Positions 8,756 through 17,849 of a stretch of 64,000 bases of DNA are shown one piece after another; the stretch's first letter is position 1; each line of letters starts with the position of its first letter. The position numbers and the translations under genes are program-made. The DNA comes from Clostridiales bacterium (GTDB lineage: Bacteria; Bacillota; Peptococcia; DRI-13; UBA5745). The stretch is taken from assembly GCA_009782505.1 (NCBI GenBank), contig WRIW01000004.1, forward strand, positions 34,128-98,127, written 5' to 3'. The notes under the pieces are model-generated. The model saw nothing but the letters and a program-made list of their open reading frames with translations. It was not told the origin of the DNA and did not search any database.

Positions 8756-10369
8756 ATGACAAATGACAAAAACCCCATCCATGGCGAAAAGACCGGCGGC
8801 GCTTCGCTGCTGAGCCGGCTGGATCTTCCCCTGATCATCGTCCCCCTGGTCATCGTCGTCGCCCTCTGCGCGGTATTTATCTTATCGCCTGAGCAGTCGA
8901 CGAGCGTCACCGACCGGATACGGGACTTCTTGGGAAACGAGCTTGGCTTCTTCTACATCGTGCTCGGATTCGGCATCGTGCTGATCACTTTGTATATCGC
9001 TTTTTCCCGCTACGGCAGCATCCGCCTTGGGAACCTGGATAAACCTCAGTACTCGGACTGGAGGTGGGCGACGATGATATTTACCGGCGTGTTTGCCGCC
9101 GATATCATCTTCTACTCCCTCATCGAGTGGGCGCTGTATGCCGGCGAGCCGCGGATCGAGCAGTTGGGCGGGATACAGGACTGGGCTTCCACCTACCCCT
9201 TATTCCACTGGGGGCCCATCCCCTGGGGGTTCTATGTGATGCTTGCCGTAGCCTTCGGCTTCATGCTTCATGCCCGGGGCAGAGATATACAGAAGTTCTC
9301 CGAAGCCTGCAGGCCTCTTTTGGGGGATAGGATCGATAAGGGCGCCGGCAAGGTGATCGATAATATCGCTATCTGCGCCCTCCTGGCCGGGACTGCGACG
9401 ACCTTCTCCCTGGCTACCCCCCTTCTGGCGGCCGCTCTCAGCAGGCTCTTCGGCATACCACTGAGCCCCGTCCTTACCATCGGCGTCCTCGTCTGCATCG
9501 CCGCGGTGTATACGATATCGGTGCTGAGCGGCATCAAGGGCATCATTAAGTCGGCGGCTATCTGCACCGTACTGCTATTCTTCATGCTTGCCTATGTACT
9601 CCTTATGGGCGGGGAAGCAAGGTACATCATCGAGACTGGGGTCACCAGCCTGGGGAACCTTGCCCAGAATTTCATCGTCCTGTCTACCTGGATGGATCCC
9701 CTGCGGGAGTCCGGCGACGGGGTCAACGGCTTCGTCCAGTACTGGACGGTATTCTACTGGGCGTACTGGATGGCCTGGTGCGTAGCCACCCCCTTCTTCA
9801 TCGGGATGATCAGCAAGGGGAGGACCATCAAGAATGTGATTTTCGGTACCTACGGTTATGGGATGGCAGGCACCTTCCTCGCCTTCATCATCTTCGGTAA
9901 TTACGGCTTGTCGCAGCAGATGGCGGGCAAGGTGGACATCATCGGCATGGTAGCGGACGGGCGGGACATCAACCTGGGGATCATCCAGATATTTGAAACC
10001 CTGCCGCTGACGGAAATGCTGCTGGTGGTGCTCTTTGTGATGCTGGTCACGTTCTACTCCACCACATTCGACTCCCTTACCCTGGTGATATCCGCGTACT
10101 CCTATAAGCACCTGCATCCGGATCAGGAATCCGAACGACCGGTGCGCGCCTTCTGGGCCCTGATGTTTATCATCTTTCCCATCGGTTTGATTTTTGCGGA
10201 GAACTCCATCAATAGTTTGCAATCCGTATCCATCATCGCCGCTTTCCCCATCGGGCTGGTCTTCTGCCTGATCATCATCAGCTTCTTTAAAGACGCTAAG
10301 GCGTACCTGGGCGAGCAGGCGGCCGCGAAGCAAGCCGGTTTAAGCGGGCAAGCGGCGGACGGGGAATGA
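8756..10369 (+). CDS. BCCT-family betaine/carnitine/choline transporter
   Basis: A 537-residue secondary transporter with about 12 membrane segments that imports quaternary ammonium compounds with Na+ or H+, or exchanges them. The aromatic substrate cage in TM4 is kept: W152, W157 and Y160 in FHWGPIPWGFY match the W-x4-W-x2-Y spacing of BetP. The signature around TM8, YWTVFYWAYWMAW ... ISKGRTI, is also clear. The N-terminus (about 25 residues) and C-terminus (about 30) are short, so the osmosensory tails of BetP are missing and a nutritional role is more likely. It lies 110 bases after the LicCA fusion, suggesting choline uptake for that enzyme. Confidence 0.93.
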   Translation: MTNDKNPIHGEKTGGASLLSRLDLPLIIVPLVIVVALCAVFILSPEQSTSVTDRIRDFLGNELGFFYIVLGFGIVLITLYIAFSRYGSIRLGNLDKPQYSDWRWATMIFTGVFAADIIFYSLIEWALYAGEPRIEQLGGIQDWASTYPLFHWGPIPWGFYVMLAVAFGFMLHARGRDIQKFSEACRPLLGDRIDKGAGKVIDNIAICALLAGTATTFSLATPLLAAALSRLFGIPLSPVLTIGVLVCIAAVYTISVLSGIKGIIKSAAICTVLLFFMLAYVLLMGGEARYIIETGVTSLGNLAQNFIVLSTWMDPLRESGDGVNGFVQYWTVFYWAYWMAWCVATPFFIGMISKGRTIKNVIFGTYGYGMAGTFLAFIIFGNYGLSQQMAGKVDIIGMVADGRDINLGIIQIFETLPLTEMLLVVLFVMLVTFYSTTFDSLTLVISAYSYKHLHPDQESERPVRAFWALMFIIFPIGLIFAENSINSLQSVSIIAAFPIGLVFCLIIISFFKDAKAYLGEQAAAKQAGLSGQAADGE

Positions 10370-10434
10370 CGATGCGTATCGATCGGTAAATTATCATAAA
10401 CAATCGGGCGGAACTGTGATAAAATGCTCTTGTC

Positions 10435-11817
10435 ATGATTCAGAAGATACGAGGGCGGCTAATCTCCTATTTCGACAGCGATATCCTTTCCGGCAGCCAG
10501 GTATGGGGTATCTTTTTCCCGCTGCTTTGGGAGCAGCTTTTCTTTGCCGTGGTGCCGATCGTCGCCACCTGGATGATCGCGGGCGAAGGGGAAACAGCGG
10601 TTTCCGCGGTTTCCATGGTCAATACATTTAACTTCATGTTTACGCAGGTGTGCATGTCTTTCGGCATGGGCGGGACGGTGATGGTAGCCCAGTATACGGG
10701 AGCGCAAAACCCCCGGCTGGCGGTGAAATCCTTACAGCAGGGCATGTCCGCGGCGACTGCTATTGGATTGGTCATTTCCCTTGTCCTGCTCCTTACCGGG
10801 AAAACCATCGTCAGCTTTTTCCTGGCGGGGGCGCCCCGGGAGGTACTTGACCTTGCCTATATCTACTTCATTGGGATCAGCATGTCCCTCCCGTTTTTTT
10901 CCCTGTACCAGGGCTTTGCCGGAGGCATGCGCGGTTGGGGCCGCACAAAGACGGCGCTTTACCTGACATTGTTTGTCAACTGTACGGAAATCGGATTATC
11001 GGCTTTGTTTGTCCTGATCCTGCGCCAGGGCGTGATCGGCATCGCCGCGGCGATCATTCTCTCCAGAGCCCTCGGCGGCGTCGTAGCCGTAGCCTATATC
11101 GCACGACACAAAGGTGAAATGAATCTCGTAGTCAAGGATTTCTTCCAACCTATATGGCCTATACTCAGGGGCTTAATCCACGTGGCTGTGCCGGTAGCGC
11201 TGGAGCAGGTCTTTTTCCACAGCGGCAAGGCATTCACGCAGCGTTATATCGCCGGCTACGGTACCACACACATGGTTGCCAACGCGGTGGCTACAGTGGT
11301 GACAAACTTTGGCATCGCGTCAAACGGAGCGTTGTCCACGGCTACCCTCACCATCGTCGGGATGGCCATCGGCAGGGAGCGGATAGACCTGGCCAGGGAA
11401 TACACGCGGAAATTCGTTCGGGGCGCGTCACTGTATAATGTAATCAATATCCTCCCCATGATCCCGTTTACTATGCTGATGGTTTATCTCTATCATGTGA
11501 CGCCGGAAGCAGCGAAGCTCACCTATCTGTCGGCGGGTGTCTTCTTTGGCTTCGCGCCCCTCTTCGTGGCGAGGAGCTCCATGTCCTCAAGCGCCCTCAG
11601 AGCCGGTGGCGACGCGGTGTACACTTCTACTGTCTCCCTATGCTCCATGTGGTCTGTACGGGTGCTGCTGGCGTATTTCCTTACCCGCGTCCTTGCCTGG
11701 GGCGTGGTGGGCGTCTTCGCCGCGATGGCTCTGGAGTGGGGCGTACGCGGCCTGTTGTTTACACTTCGCTTTAACGGGGACAAATGGTACCGTCATAAGC
11801 TGATCGTTCGGGAGTAA
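10435..11817 (+). CDS. MATE-family transporter (second copy)
   Basis: A 460-residue MATE protein with about 12 membrane helices in two halves, not closely similar to the MATE protein at 3.9-5.3 kb. Segments such as SFGMGGTVMVAQYTGAQN and FLAGAPREVLDLAYIYF are typical of the family. No clear Shine-Dalgarno precedes the ATG; TGATAAAAT at about 10417-10425 may be a -10 box, making the mRNA almost leaderless. It may export a toxic amine or xenobiotic, but the substrate is unknown. Confidence 0.9.
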   Translation: MIQKIRGRLISYFDSDILSGSQVWGIFFPLLWEQLFFAVVPIVATWMIAGEGETAVSAVSMVNTFNFMFTQVCMSFGMGGTVMVAQYTGAQNPRLAVKSLQQGMSAATAIGLVISLVLLLTGKTIVSFFLAGAPREVLDLAYIYFIGISMSLPFFSLYQGFAGGMRGWGRTKTALYLTLFVNCTEIGLSALFVLILRQGVIGIAAAIILSRALGGVVAVAYIARHKGEMNLVVKDFFQPIWPILRGLIHVAVPVALEQVFFHSGKAFTQRYIAGYGTTHMVANAVATVVTNFGIASNGALSTATLTIVGMAIGRERIDLAREYTRKFVRGASLYNVINILPMIPFTMLMVYLYHVTPEAAKLTYLSAGVFFGFAPLFVARSSMSSSALRAGGDAVYTSTVSLCSMWSVRVLLAYFLTRVLAWGVVGVFAAMALEWGVRGLLFTLRFNGDKWYRHKLIVRE

Positions 11818-11918
11818 CCGAGCTTTCATGAGATTCGGTCCGATATTCGCGATGGTTTGACATACCCGGCTTTACAGGAATAAGATGGCGGCGGAGTCAG
11901 AGAGATGGCGGGGGGATC

Positions 11919-12194
11919 ATGAGTTTTACCTTATACCAAAGCGGGATACTGCACGGCTTGCCCGATAGGCTGGTCATCGAGCGGGACGGCGTCAGCCTCG
12001 GGGATTTTTTTCTGGAGCTTGCCGAACTATACGGCGAGCAAGTCCTGGAGGAGGTCCTCGACGGTGATGGCAATGTCGCCGGGGAAGCGCTGGTCATACT
12101 CAACGGCGGCGTCATCCACCCGCCTCAGGCTTTGGCGGCGAAAATCCCGCCGGGGAGCGAGCTGGTGATCTCCGCCCTCATCGCAGGCGGCTGA
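11919..12194 (+). CDS. MoaD/ThiS-like ubiquitin-fold sulfur carrier, partner of AOR 1
   Basis: A 91-residue beta-grasp protein ending in the Gly-Gly tail (ALIAGG) that is thiocarboxylated by MoeB/MoaB-type enzymes to deliver sulfur to molybdopterin. VILNGGVI and ELVISALIAGG correspond to the MoaD strands before the tail. GGGGGG lies just before the ATG. The gene is 82 bases upstream of an AOR gene whose enzyme needs a bis-molybdopterin tungsten cofactor, so it probably serves dithiolene formation for that enzyme. A second MoaD-like gene follows AOR 2 at 41.1 kb. Confidence 0.82.
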   Translation: MSFTLYQSGILHGLPDRLVIERDGVSLGDFFLELAELYGEQVLEEVLDGDGNVAGEALVILNGGVIHPPQALAAKIPPGSELVISALIAGG

Positions 12195-12276
12195 TTTATA
12201 GCCTTATGAAAACTACAGCTAAAGCCGCGCCGCTTTGGGCTATTGGTCTAGCTTTACGAAGAATGGAGTGTATACG

Positions 12277-14169
12277 ATGAACTTTGGCGGATACATGGGA
12301 AAAATCCTTTTCGTCGACCTGACGGATAAGACCACCCGGGAACAGGAGCTCGACGAGTCGACCTATCGCCGCTATATCGGCGGATACGGTCTGGGGGCGA
12401 GGATACTGTACGAGTTTCTCAAGCCAGGGATCGACCCTCTCGGCCCCGACAACATGATCGGCTTTGTGCCGGGGACCTTCACGGGGACGAAAGCTCACGC
12501 CGCGGGGCGCTTTCATGTAGTCGCCAAGTCGCCCCTTACCGGAGGCTGGGGGGATTCCAGCTGCGGCGGCAACTTCGGCCCCAGGCTGAAGGGCGCCGGC
12601 TACGACGGGGTATTCTTCACCGGCAGGGCGGAGAAGCCGGTATATGTCTACCTGGACGACGGGCGCGTGGAGTTTCACGACGCGGCGGACTTGTGGGGGA
12701 AAGACTCCGCCGACACGGAGGCGAGCCTCAGGGAAAAGCACGGGGGCAAATCCCTCGGCGTGATGTGCATCGGCCAGGCGGGGGAAAATCTGCTGCGCAT
12801 CGCCTGCATCATCAATGACTTCGGCCGCGCGGCGGGGCGTATGGGCCTCGGCGCCGTCATGGGCTCGAAGAATCTGAAAGCCTTCGTCGCGTCGGGAGCG
12901 GGACAGGCTCGAATCATGGATCAGGAGGTCTATCAGGAGCAGCTGGACTATATGGTCCACAACATCACGAAAGAACGCACGCCCATGGCAAACCGGCTGA
13001 GCGCGACGGGCACGGCTACGGTATATGTACAGAATATATCGATCCAGGACTGCCCCGTCCAGAACTGGCGCTCCATCGGAGCCGAGAAGTATTCCTTAGA
13101 TCAGGCGACGAAGATCGCCGGCCCGGCGTACGCGCCTTATGTCAAGCGGCCCTATGCCTGCGCCCAGTGCGCGGTGGCTTGCGGCGCTATCGTCGAGTTC
13201 ACGGACAGCGAGGGGCGGACGCGGGAATCCCACCGGCCGGAGTATGAGACGGTGGGCGCCTTTGGGAGCCTGTGCCTCATCGACGATATACAGGCGGTGA
13301 TGGAAGCCAATGAAGCTTGCAACCGTTATGGTATGGATACCATATCCACCGGCGGCACCATCGCTTTCGCCATGGAATGCTTTGAAAAAGGGCAAATCAC
13401 CCGCGAAGACGCGTTAGGCGTCGATCTGAGCTGGGGGAACAAGGACGCACTGGTCCCCATCATCGAGCAGATGGCTTTCCGCAGGGGGATAGGCGCGGTG
13501 CTGGCCGACGGATCCAGGCGCGCGGCTGCCGCCCTGGGCCGCGGCGCAGAGGAGTTCGCCATACAGGCGGGCGGTATGGAGCTGCCTATGCACGACGCCC
13601 GCTGCTGGCCGGGTTTCGGCTACAGTTACGCCCTGGACCCCACGCCGGGCATCCACTGCAAAGGGCCGGTGGGCTTCATCGAGCATGGCTGGACAGACCG
13701 TCAGTTTGAGGAAACCCACAGCATGAGGCATTTAGCCGAGGACAAGTACAACTATGAAGGCAAAGGCGAGCCCCTCAAGCTGCTGAGCCATTGGTATCAT
13801 TTCTTCAACGGGACCGGCCTGTGCATCTTGGGCAAGTATTGTTACTACCGCTACCCAACCCTGGAGCTTCTCCGGGCCGTCACCGGCTGGAAGGACTTCG
13901 ACATGGAGGAAGCCCTCGCCGTGGGAGAGAGGGTCAATACCTTGCGCCAGCAATTCAACGTCAATGAAGGCATTACCTACGACGACTTTAAGCTTCCGGG
14001 GCGCGCCGCGGGTCTCCCGCCCCTGCACGCGGGGCCCACCGCCGGCGTTACCGTGGATATCGACAAAGTCCGGGACGACTACTATAAAGCGATGGATTGG
14101 GACGCTTCCGGCAGGCCGTCCCGCAGGGCTATCGAAAGGCTGGGGCTGCAAGAGCTGATCAAAGCGTAA
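12277..14169 (+). CDS. Aldehyde:ferredoxin oxidoreductase, tungsten-dependent (AOR 1)
   Basis: A 630-residue AOR-family enzyme, which oxidises aldehydes to carboxylic acids (or the reverse) with ferredoxin, using a tungsten bis-pterin and a 4Fe-4S cluster. Cluster ligands are C295, C298 and C302 (CAQCAVAC) and C516 (GLCILG). The N-terminal pterin-binding region IGGYGLGARILYEF and the block GAVMGSKNLKA are conserved. The ATG at 12277 is chosen because of GGAG upstream and because homologues begin close to GGYMGKIL; an earlier in-frame start at 12235 lacks support. Physiological aldehyde unknown. Confidence 0.94.
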   Translation: MNFGGYMGKILFVDLTDKTTREQELDESTYRRYIGGYGLGARILYEFLKPGIDPLGPDNMIGFVPGTFTGTKAHAAGRFHVVAKSPLTGGWGDSSCGGNFGPRLKGAGYDGVFFTGRAEKPVYVYLDDGRVEFHDAADLWGKDSADTEASLREKHGGKSLGVMCIGQAGENLLRIACIINDFGRAAGRMGLGAVMGSKNLKAFVASGAGQARIMDQEVYQEQLDYMVHNITKERTPMANRLSATGTATVYVQNISIQDCPVQNWRSIGAEKYSLDQATKIAGPAYAPYVKRPYACAQCAVACGAIVEFTDSEGRTRESHRPEYETVGAFGSLCLIDDIQAVMEANEACNRYGMDTISTGGTIAFAMECFEKGQITREDALGVDLSWGNKDALVPIIEQMAFRRGIGAVLADGSRRAAAALGRGAEEFAIQAGGMELPMHDARCWPGFGYSYALDPTPGIHCKGPVGFIEHGWTDRQFEETHSMRHLAEDKYNYEGKGEPLKLLSHWYHFFNGTGLCILGKYCYYRYPTLELLRAVTGWKDFDMEEALAVGERVNTLRQQFNVNEGITYDDFKLPGRAAGLPPLHAGPTAGVTVDIDKVRDDYYKAMDWDASGRPSRRAIERLGLQELIKA

Positions 14170-14190
14170 GCAAACAGTGTAAGCTAAAGA

Positions 14191-14460
14191 GAAAGCACAA
14201 GCGAACAACAGGCGTAATATAAAGCCAGCGCCACTGCTTGTCTGACTCCCTGGACAATATCTGCAAATCATCACGTCAATCATAGAATAAAGCCTATCGG
14301 CTACGACACGACATCCTGTCGTGCTCCGCCTAATCAGACATCGTGTCTGATTTACGGCTTACCTGGTTGATTGCCGTGTGATTTAAGACGATATCGTCCA
14401 AAGTCGTCAAACAAGCGGTGGCGCTGGTCTGCGTTACGCCTGTTGTTCGCTTCTGCGCTT
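14191..14460 (-). repeat. Structured intergenic element, copy A: long inverted repeat around three hairpins
   Basis: The outer arms (about 14191-14290 and about 14353-14460) are imperfect inverted copies of each other, including a perfect 19-bp match, AAGCGAACAACAGGCGTAA (14199-14217) against its complement (14434-14452). The right arm runs into the last codons and stop of the MFS gene. The centre, read on the minus strand, has hairpin 1 (14352-14332, 9-bp stem, 3-base loop), linker AGGCGGAG, hairpin 2 (14323-14307, 7-bp stem), linker TCGT and hairpin 3 (14302-14291, AGCC-GATA-GGCT). The same core occurs at 17.69-17.75 kb with different stem sequences. It may be a miniature mobile element or a structured RNA; the orientation is that of the MFS transcript. 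Confidence 0.7.
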
Positions 14461-15870
14461 CCTGTTTACCGCGATGATCCACGCCACCGTCACGGCTATG
14501 CCTATGAGGCATATGCCCGACGCGATGAGGAAAGTATTGCGCATCCCGTACATGAACGCCGCTTCCTGGCCGCCCCCCGGCTCATAGCCGGTCACGTGGT
14601 AGCCCAGAACCTTGCTCATCCCCCCGTAAAGCACGGCTGTGGTAAAGGCGACGCCCAGGGTCATGCCAATATTTCGAATGCACATGCTGGCGGATCCGCC
14701 TATCCCCAGCTTATCCGGCGGGACATTTGACATGATGTGCGTGTTGTTTGGCGCGTTAAACAAGGCGTTGCCGAAGCTGATGACGCAATAGTACATGATC
14801 ATCACGATGACGGGGGAATTCACGGTCAGCGTAGCCATGAGCATCAATCCCAGGAAGTTCAATATCTGGCCGGCGAGGGACAATGCGTCGCCCCTGATCT
14901 TGTCGGTGAGTATCCCGCTGACCGGCGTGACAAGCAGGACAATGACCGGCGATACGGTCATGTACAGGCCGGCGAGGCCTACCGGCGTGCCCAGCACGCC
15001 TTGCATGTAGAAGGGGATGATGATGTTGCCGAAGCCCATGGTAAACATCTGGATAAAAGCCGTCAACACATTTACGGAGAAGATTGGGTTCTTGAATAGG
15101 CCAAGATCCAGCAGGGGCATGGCTTTTTTCCTCTGCATAGCAAAAAACGCGCTGAAGGTCACCAGTGACAAAGCCAGCCCGGAGAGGATAGTAGCGCTGG
15201 TGTAGCCGGCGGCATACCCCCCCTGCATAGAGTAAAGCAGGGATACTATGGCTACAGCGTAGAGCAGCGCCCCCGGGTAGTCCATGGTCTCCCTGCGCTC
15301 GGGGGCCTTCTCCTTAGGGAAGCAGCGTAAACCCAGCAGCAGGGCCGCCAGGGTGACGGGGGCCTTAAGCAGGAACATATACTGCCAGGGCAGATAAGCG
15401 ATGATCAAGCCGCCCAGGGTAGGCCCGGCAAGCAGGCCGATAGATACGGCGCCCCCGTATATGCCCATGGCGCGCCCCCGTTCGCTCTGAGGGAAGACCA
15501 TGGTGATCAGGCCCTGGCTGTTTGCCATGGTGCAGCTTGTCCCGATGGCCTGCACGATACGGGCGATGACCAGCATGGAGAGGGAATTCGCCAAGCCGCC
15601 AAATACCGAACTCAAGGTATAGACGGCGACGCCGACCAGATAAAACTTCGTCTTGCCGACGATGTCCCCAAGCCTGCCGAAGAAAAGTATCAGTGTGGAA
15701 GTTGTGATCGAGTACGCGCTGACGATCCAGATGACAGCGCCGGAGGTCACCCCCAGATTCTGGCTTATCGTGGGCAACGCGATATTTAGCATGCTGCCGT
15801 CCAAGCCGTCCATGACGATTTTCATCACGATGACCGTCAATACCAACCATTTTCTTTTGTCGTTATCCAC
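14434..15870 (-). CDS. MFS transporter, DHA2 (14-helix) drug-exporter type
   Basis: A 478-residue major facilitator protein with about 14 hydrophobic segments. It has a D1-like opening (MDGLDGSMLNIALPTI), motif A between helices 2 and 3 (GRLGDIVGKTKFYLVG) and motif C in helix 5 (GPTLGGLI), typical of H+-coupled multidrug exporters such as EmrB/QacA. The final codons (SEQQA, stop) lie inside the right arm of a long inverted repeat, and a copy of that coding end sits in reverse orientation behind AOR 1. No regulator gene is adjacent. Substrate unknown. Confidence 0.92.
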   Translation of the reverse strand: MDNDKRKWLVLTVIVMKIVMDGLDGSMLNIALPTISQNLGVTSGAVIWIVSAYSITTSTLILFFGRLGDIVGKTKFYLVGVAVYTLSSVFGGLANSLSMLVIARIVQAIGTSCTMANSQGLITMVFPQSERGRAMGIYGGAVSIGLLAGPTLGGLIIAYLPWQYMFLLKAPVTLAALLLGLRCFPKEKAPERRETMDYPGALLYAVAIVSLLYSMQGGYAAGYTSATILSGLALSLVTFSAFFAMQRKKAMPLLDLGLFKNPIFSVNVLTAFIQMFTMGFGNIIIPFYMQGVLGTPVGLAGLYMTVSPVIVLLVTPVSGILTDKIRGDALSLAGQILNFLGLMLMATLTVNSPVIVMIMYYCVISFGNALFNAPNNTHIMSNVPPDKLGIGGSASMCIRNIGMTLGVAFTTAVLYGGMSKVLGYHVTGYEPGGGQEAAFMYGMRNTFLIASGICLIGIAVTVAWIIAVNRKRRSEQQA

Positions 15871-15924
15871 TATTTCGTCCTTTTGATTTATTTGCGCCTT
15901 TTCCCGGGCGTCGCGGGCGCGGGT

Positions 15925-16320
15925 TTACAGATCGACCGCCGTTGGCTCCTTGCCGCCCTCGGTGACCATGCAGGTCGCGTTCTTCAGATAGAACATGGCG
16001 ACTTCGCCGGGCTTGTCCTTATATATCTCGCCAATCCGCGGATTGTTTTCAAACAGATATTTCTTTACCTCTTCGCTTTCGTCCGGTACCGCTTCGCCTA
16101 CGATCCTGATCCAGTCCATGTTCTGCTTAATGGCCGCGAGGGAAACTTTCGGATTGCTTATCATCTGCTTGTACACATTCTTCGACCTTCCCATGCTGAA
16201 GTAGAACCGGCCGTTATACTCCATGTTTGAGCCGAAAGGCCGGAGCTGGGGCTGACCGTCGTCCGACGTGGCGATGAAATACACGCCCGCCTCTTTCAGA
16301 AAATCTACGCCTTTACCCAT
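15925..16320 (-). CDS. Pyridoxamine 5'-phosphate oxidase-like flavin-binding split-barrel protein
   Basis: A 131-residue protein of the PNPOx-like family, small dimeric FMN or F420/haem-binding barrels. YFIATSDDGQPQLRPFGS and the FSMGRSKNVYKQM segment match the usual flavin-phosphate contacts. The start at 16320 is set by GGAGG 8 bases upstream; longer in-frame versions extend into the promoter region. It diverges from serC. A paralogue with the same layout (YYLATVEGDQARVRPFG) sits at 41.5 kb in the methyltransferase island. It may be an FMN-dependent reductase; the substrate is not evident. Confidence 0.85.
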   Translation of the reverse strand: MGKGVDFLKEAGVYFIATSDDGQPQLRPFGSNMEYNGRFYFSMGRSKNVYKQMISNPKVSLAAIKQNMDWIRIVGEAVPDESEEVKKYLFENNPRIGEIYKDKPGEVAMFYLKNATCMVTEGGKEPTAVDL

Positions 16321-16373
16321 AATGCGCGCCTCCTTAATTTTTTTATCAACGCTATGTATTATACTTCTTTTTC

Positions 16374-16401
16374 TTGCCCGGCACAATTAATATGCTATAC
16401 T
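16374..16401 (+). promoter_or_regulatory. Promoter of serC
   Basis: TTGCCC (16374-16379) and TATACT (16396-16401) with a 16-base spacer; an overlapping TATAAT begins a few bases later. It lies between the divergent PNPOx-like gene and serC. Confidence 0.5.
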
Positions 16402-16468
16402 TATAATATAGAACGTCGCGCCCGGCGCGGTACGTGCAATACATAAATCATGGGAGGACGAATTGACG

Positions 16469-17587
16469 ATGAACGCGAAACCCGCGGTTAAGCCGCAATA
16501 CCCCAATTTTTCTTCAGGCCCCTGCGCGAAGATCCCCGGCTTCGATCTGGCGGATTTGGAATCGGCTCCCCTGGGAAGATCCCACAGAAGCGCCCTTGGC
16601 AAAGGGAAACTGGCGGAATCCATCGAAAGGACCAAAGCGTTGCTGGAGATACCGGAAGACTATCTTGTGGGAATCGTTCCGGCTTCAGATACCGGCGCCA
16701 TTGAGATGGCTATGTGGAATCTGCTGGGCGAGAGAGGGGTCGACGTCGTCTGGTTTGAGTCCTTCGGGAAGTTTTGGGCCAACGATATCGTCGACCAGCT
16801 GCGTTTAAAGGATGTGAATGTCCTGTCCGCCGGATACGGCGAGCTGCCCGATCTGTCGATGATCGATTTTGACCGCGACGTAGTCTTTACCTGGAACGGC
16901 ACCACCAGCGGCGTAAAAGTACCGAACGGGGACTTTATCCCGGCGGACAGGCGGGGGCTGACCATCTGCGACGCTACCTCCGCCGTCTTTGCTATGGAGA
17001 TCGACTGGAGCAAGCTGGACGTCGCCACATTTTCCTGGCAGAAGGTACTGGGCGGTGAAGCGGCCCACGGCATGCTCGTGCTGTCGCCCAGAGCTGTGGA
17101 ACGCGTTAACGCCTACACGCCCCCCTGGCCGATTCCCAGGATATTTCAGCTGAAAAGCAAAGGTAAATTCGCCCTGGAGCTCTTTGAAGGCTCCACCATC
17201 AACACACCCTCCATGTTATGTAACGAGGACTACCTGAACGCTCTGGACTGGGCGGAATCCGTCGGCGGGTTGAAGAAGCTTCGGCAGATCAGCGCCGATA
17301 ATTTAAAAGCCTTCGAAAGGTTCGTCGGCGGGCGCGAATGGATACGTTTTCTGGCCTCTGATCCGCGGACCGTATCGAATACAAGCGTTTGCCTGGCTCT
17401 CGATTTACCCGAGGAAAAGATCAAGAAGATCGTCAGCCTGCTGGAAGAAGAAGGAGCGGCTTATGACGTCGCCCCTTACCGCGACGCTCCGCCGGGGCTG
17501 CGCTTCTGGTGCGGCTCCACCGTACAGACAAAGGATGTGGAAATCGCGCTGGAGTGGCTGGACTGGGCCTACCACGAGGTGAAGTAA
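16469..17587 (+). CDS. serC: Phosphoserine aminotransferase (SerC-type, class V)
   Basis: A 372-residue PLP enzyme that converts 3-phosphohydroxypyruvate and glutamate to phosphoserine, the second step of serine synthesis. [13 protein letters not shown] at the start and [12 protein letters not shown] are typical of the branch of SerC found in alphaproteobacteria and archaea. The PLP lysine is K192 in [11 protein letters not shown]. The ATG at 16469 was chosen; an in-frame TTG at 16463 lies 5 bases after GGAGG and is possible. serA lies far away at 54-56 kb, so the pathway genes are dispersed here and no serB is visible. Confidence 0.9.
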   Translation: MNAKPAVKPQYPNFSSGPCAKIPGFDLADLESAPLGRSHRSALGKGKLAESIERTKALLEIPEDYLVGIVPASDTGAIEMAMWNLLGERGVDVVWFESFGKFWANDIVDQLRLKDVNVLSAGYGELPDLSMIDFDRDVVFTWNGTTSGVKVPNGDFIPADRRGLTICDATSAVFAMEIDWSKLDVATFSWQKVLGGEAAHGMLVLSPRAVERVNAYTPPWPIPRIFQLKSKGKFALELFEGSTINTPSMLCNEDYLNALDWAESVGGLKKLRQISADNLKAFERFVGGREWIRFLASDPRTVSNTSVCLALDLPEEKIKKIVSLLEEEGAAYDVAPYRDAPPGLRFWCGSTVQTKDVEIALEWLDWAYHEVK

Positions 17588-17607
17588 GACCGAAATGCTT
17601 GCCCAAG

Positions 17608-17817
17608 CAAGGTAGCCTGTGTCTGGCAAGACGACATTGCGTCGAAGCAATCAAGACACGAGATAAGCGTTTAGACGAAGCCATAAATAAATCAGGACGA
17701 TTTATTAGGCGAGGTCGTCACGATGACGACTCGAAGCCGGTATGGCTGAGTATATCACGGCGACAAGGTGTTTCTTAGTATAATATAGCAGTCGTCGGTC
17801 AGACACAGGCTGCCTTG
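17608..17817 (+). repeat. Structured intergenic element, copy B: inverted repeat around three hairpins
   Basis: The ends form an inverted repeat: CAAGGTAGCCTGTGTCTG (17608-17625) pairs with 17800-17817 with one G-U, and GACGAC (17630-17635) pairs with GTCGTC (17791-17796). Inside are hairpin 1 (17686-17706, 8-bp stem), linker AGGCGAG, hairpin 2 (17714-17730, 7-bp stem, CGA loop), linker TCGA and hairpin 3 (17735-17747, AGCC-GGTAT-GGCT). Linkers and hairpin order match the element at 14.2-14.46 kb, while stem bases have changed in pairs. A TATAAT (17779-17784) near the right end may serve the DUF1638 gene. Confidence 0.7.
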
Positions 17818-17849
17818 GGTCATGGGCATAGCTTAGTTAGGAGTGTTCA

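Noticed and set aside
12196..12960. 254-residue open frame antisense to AOR 1
   Set aside because: No motif or start signals, and AOR 1 on the other strand is certain.
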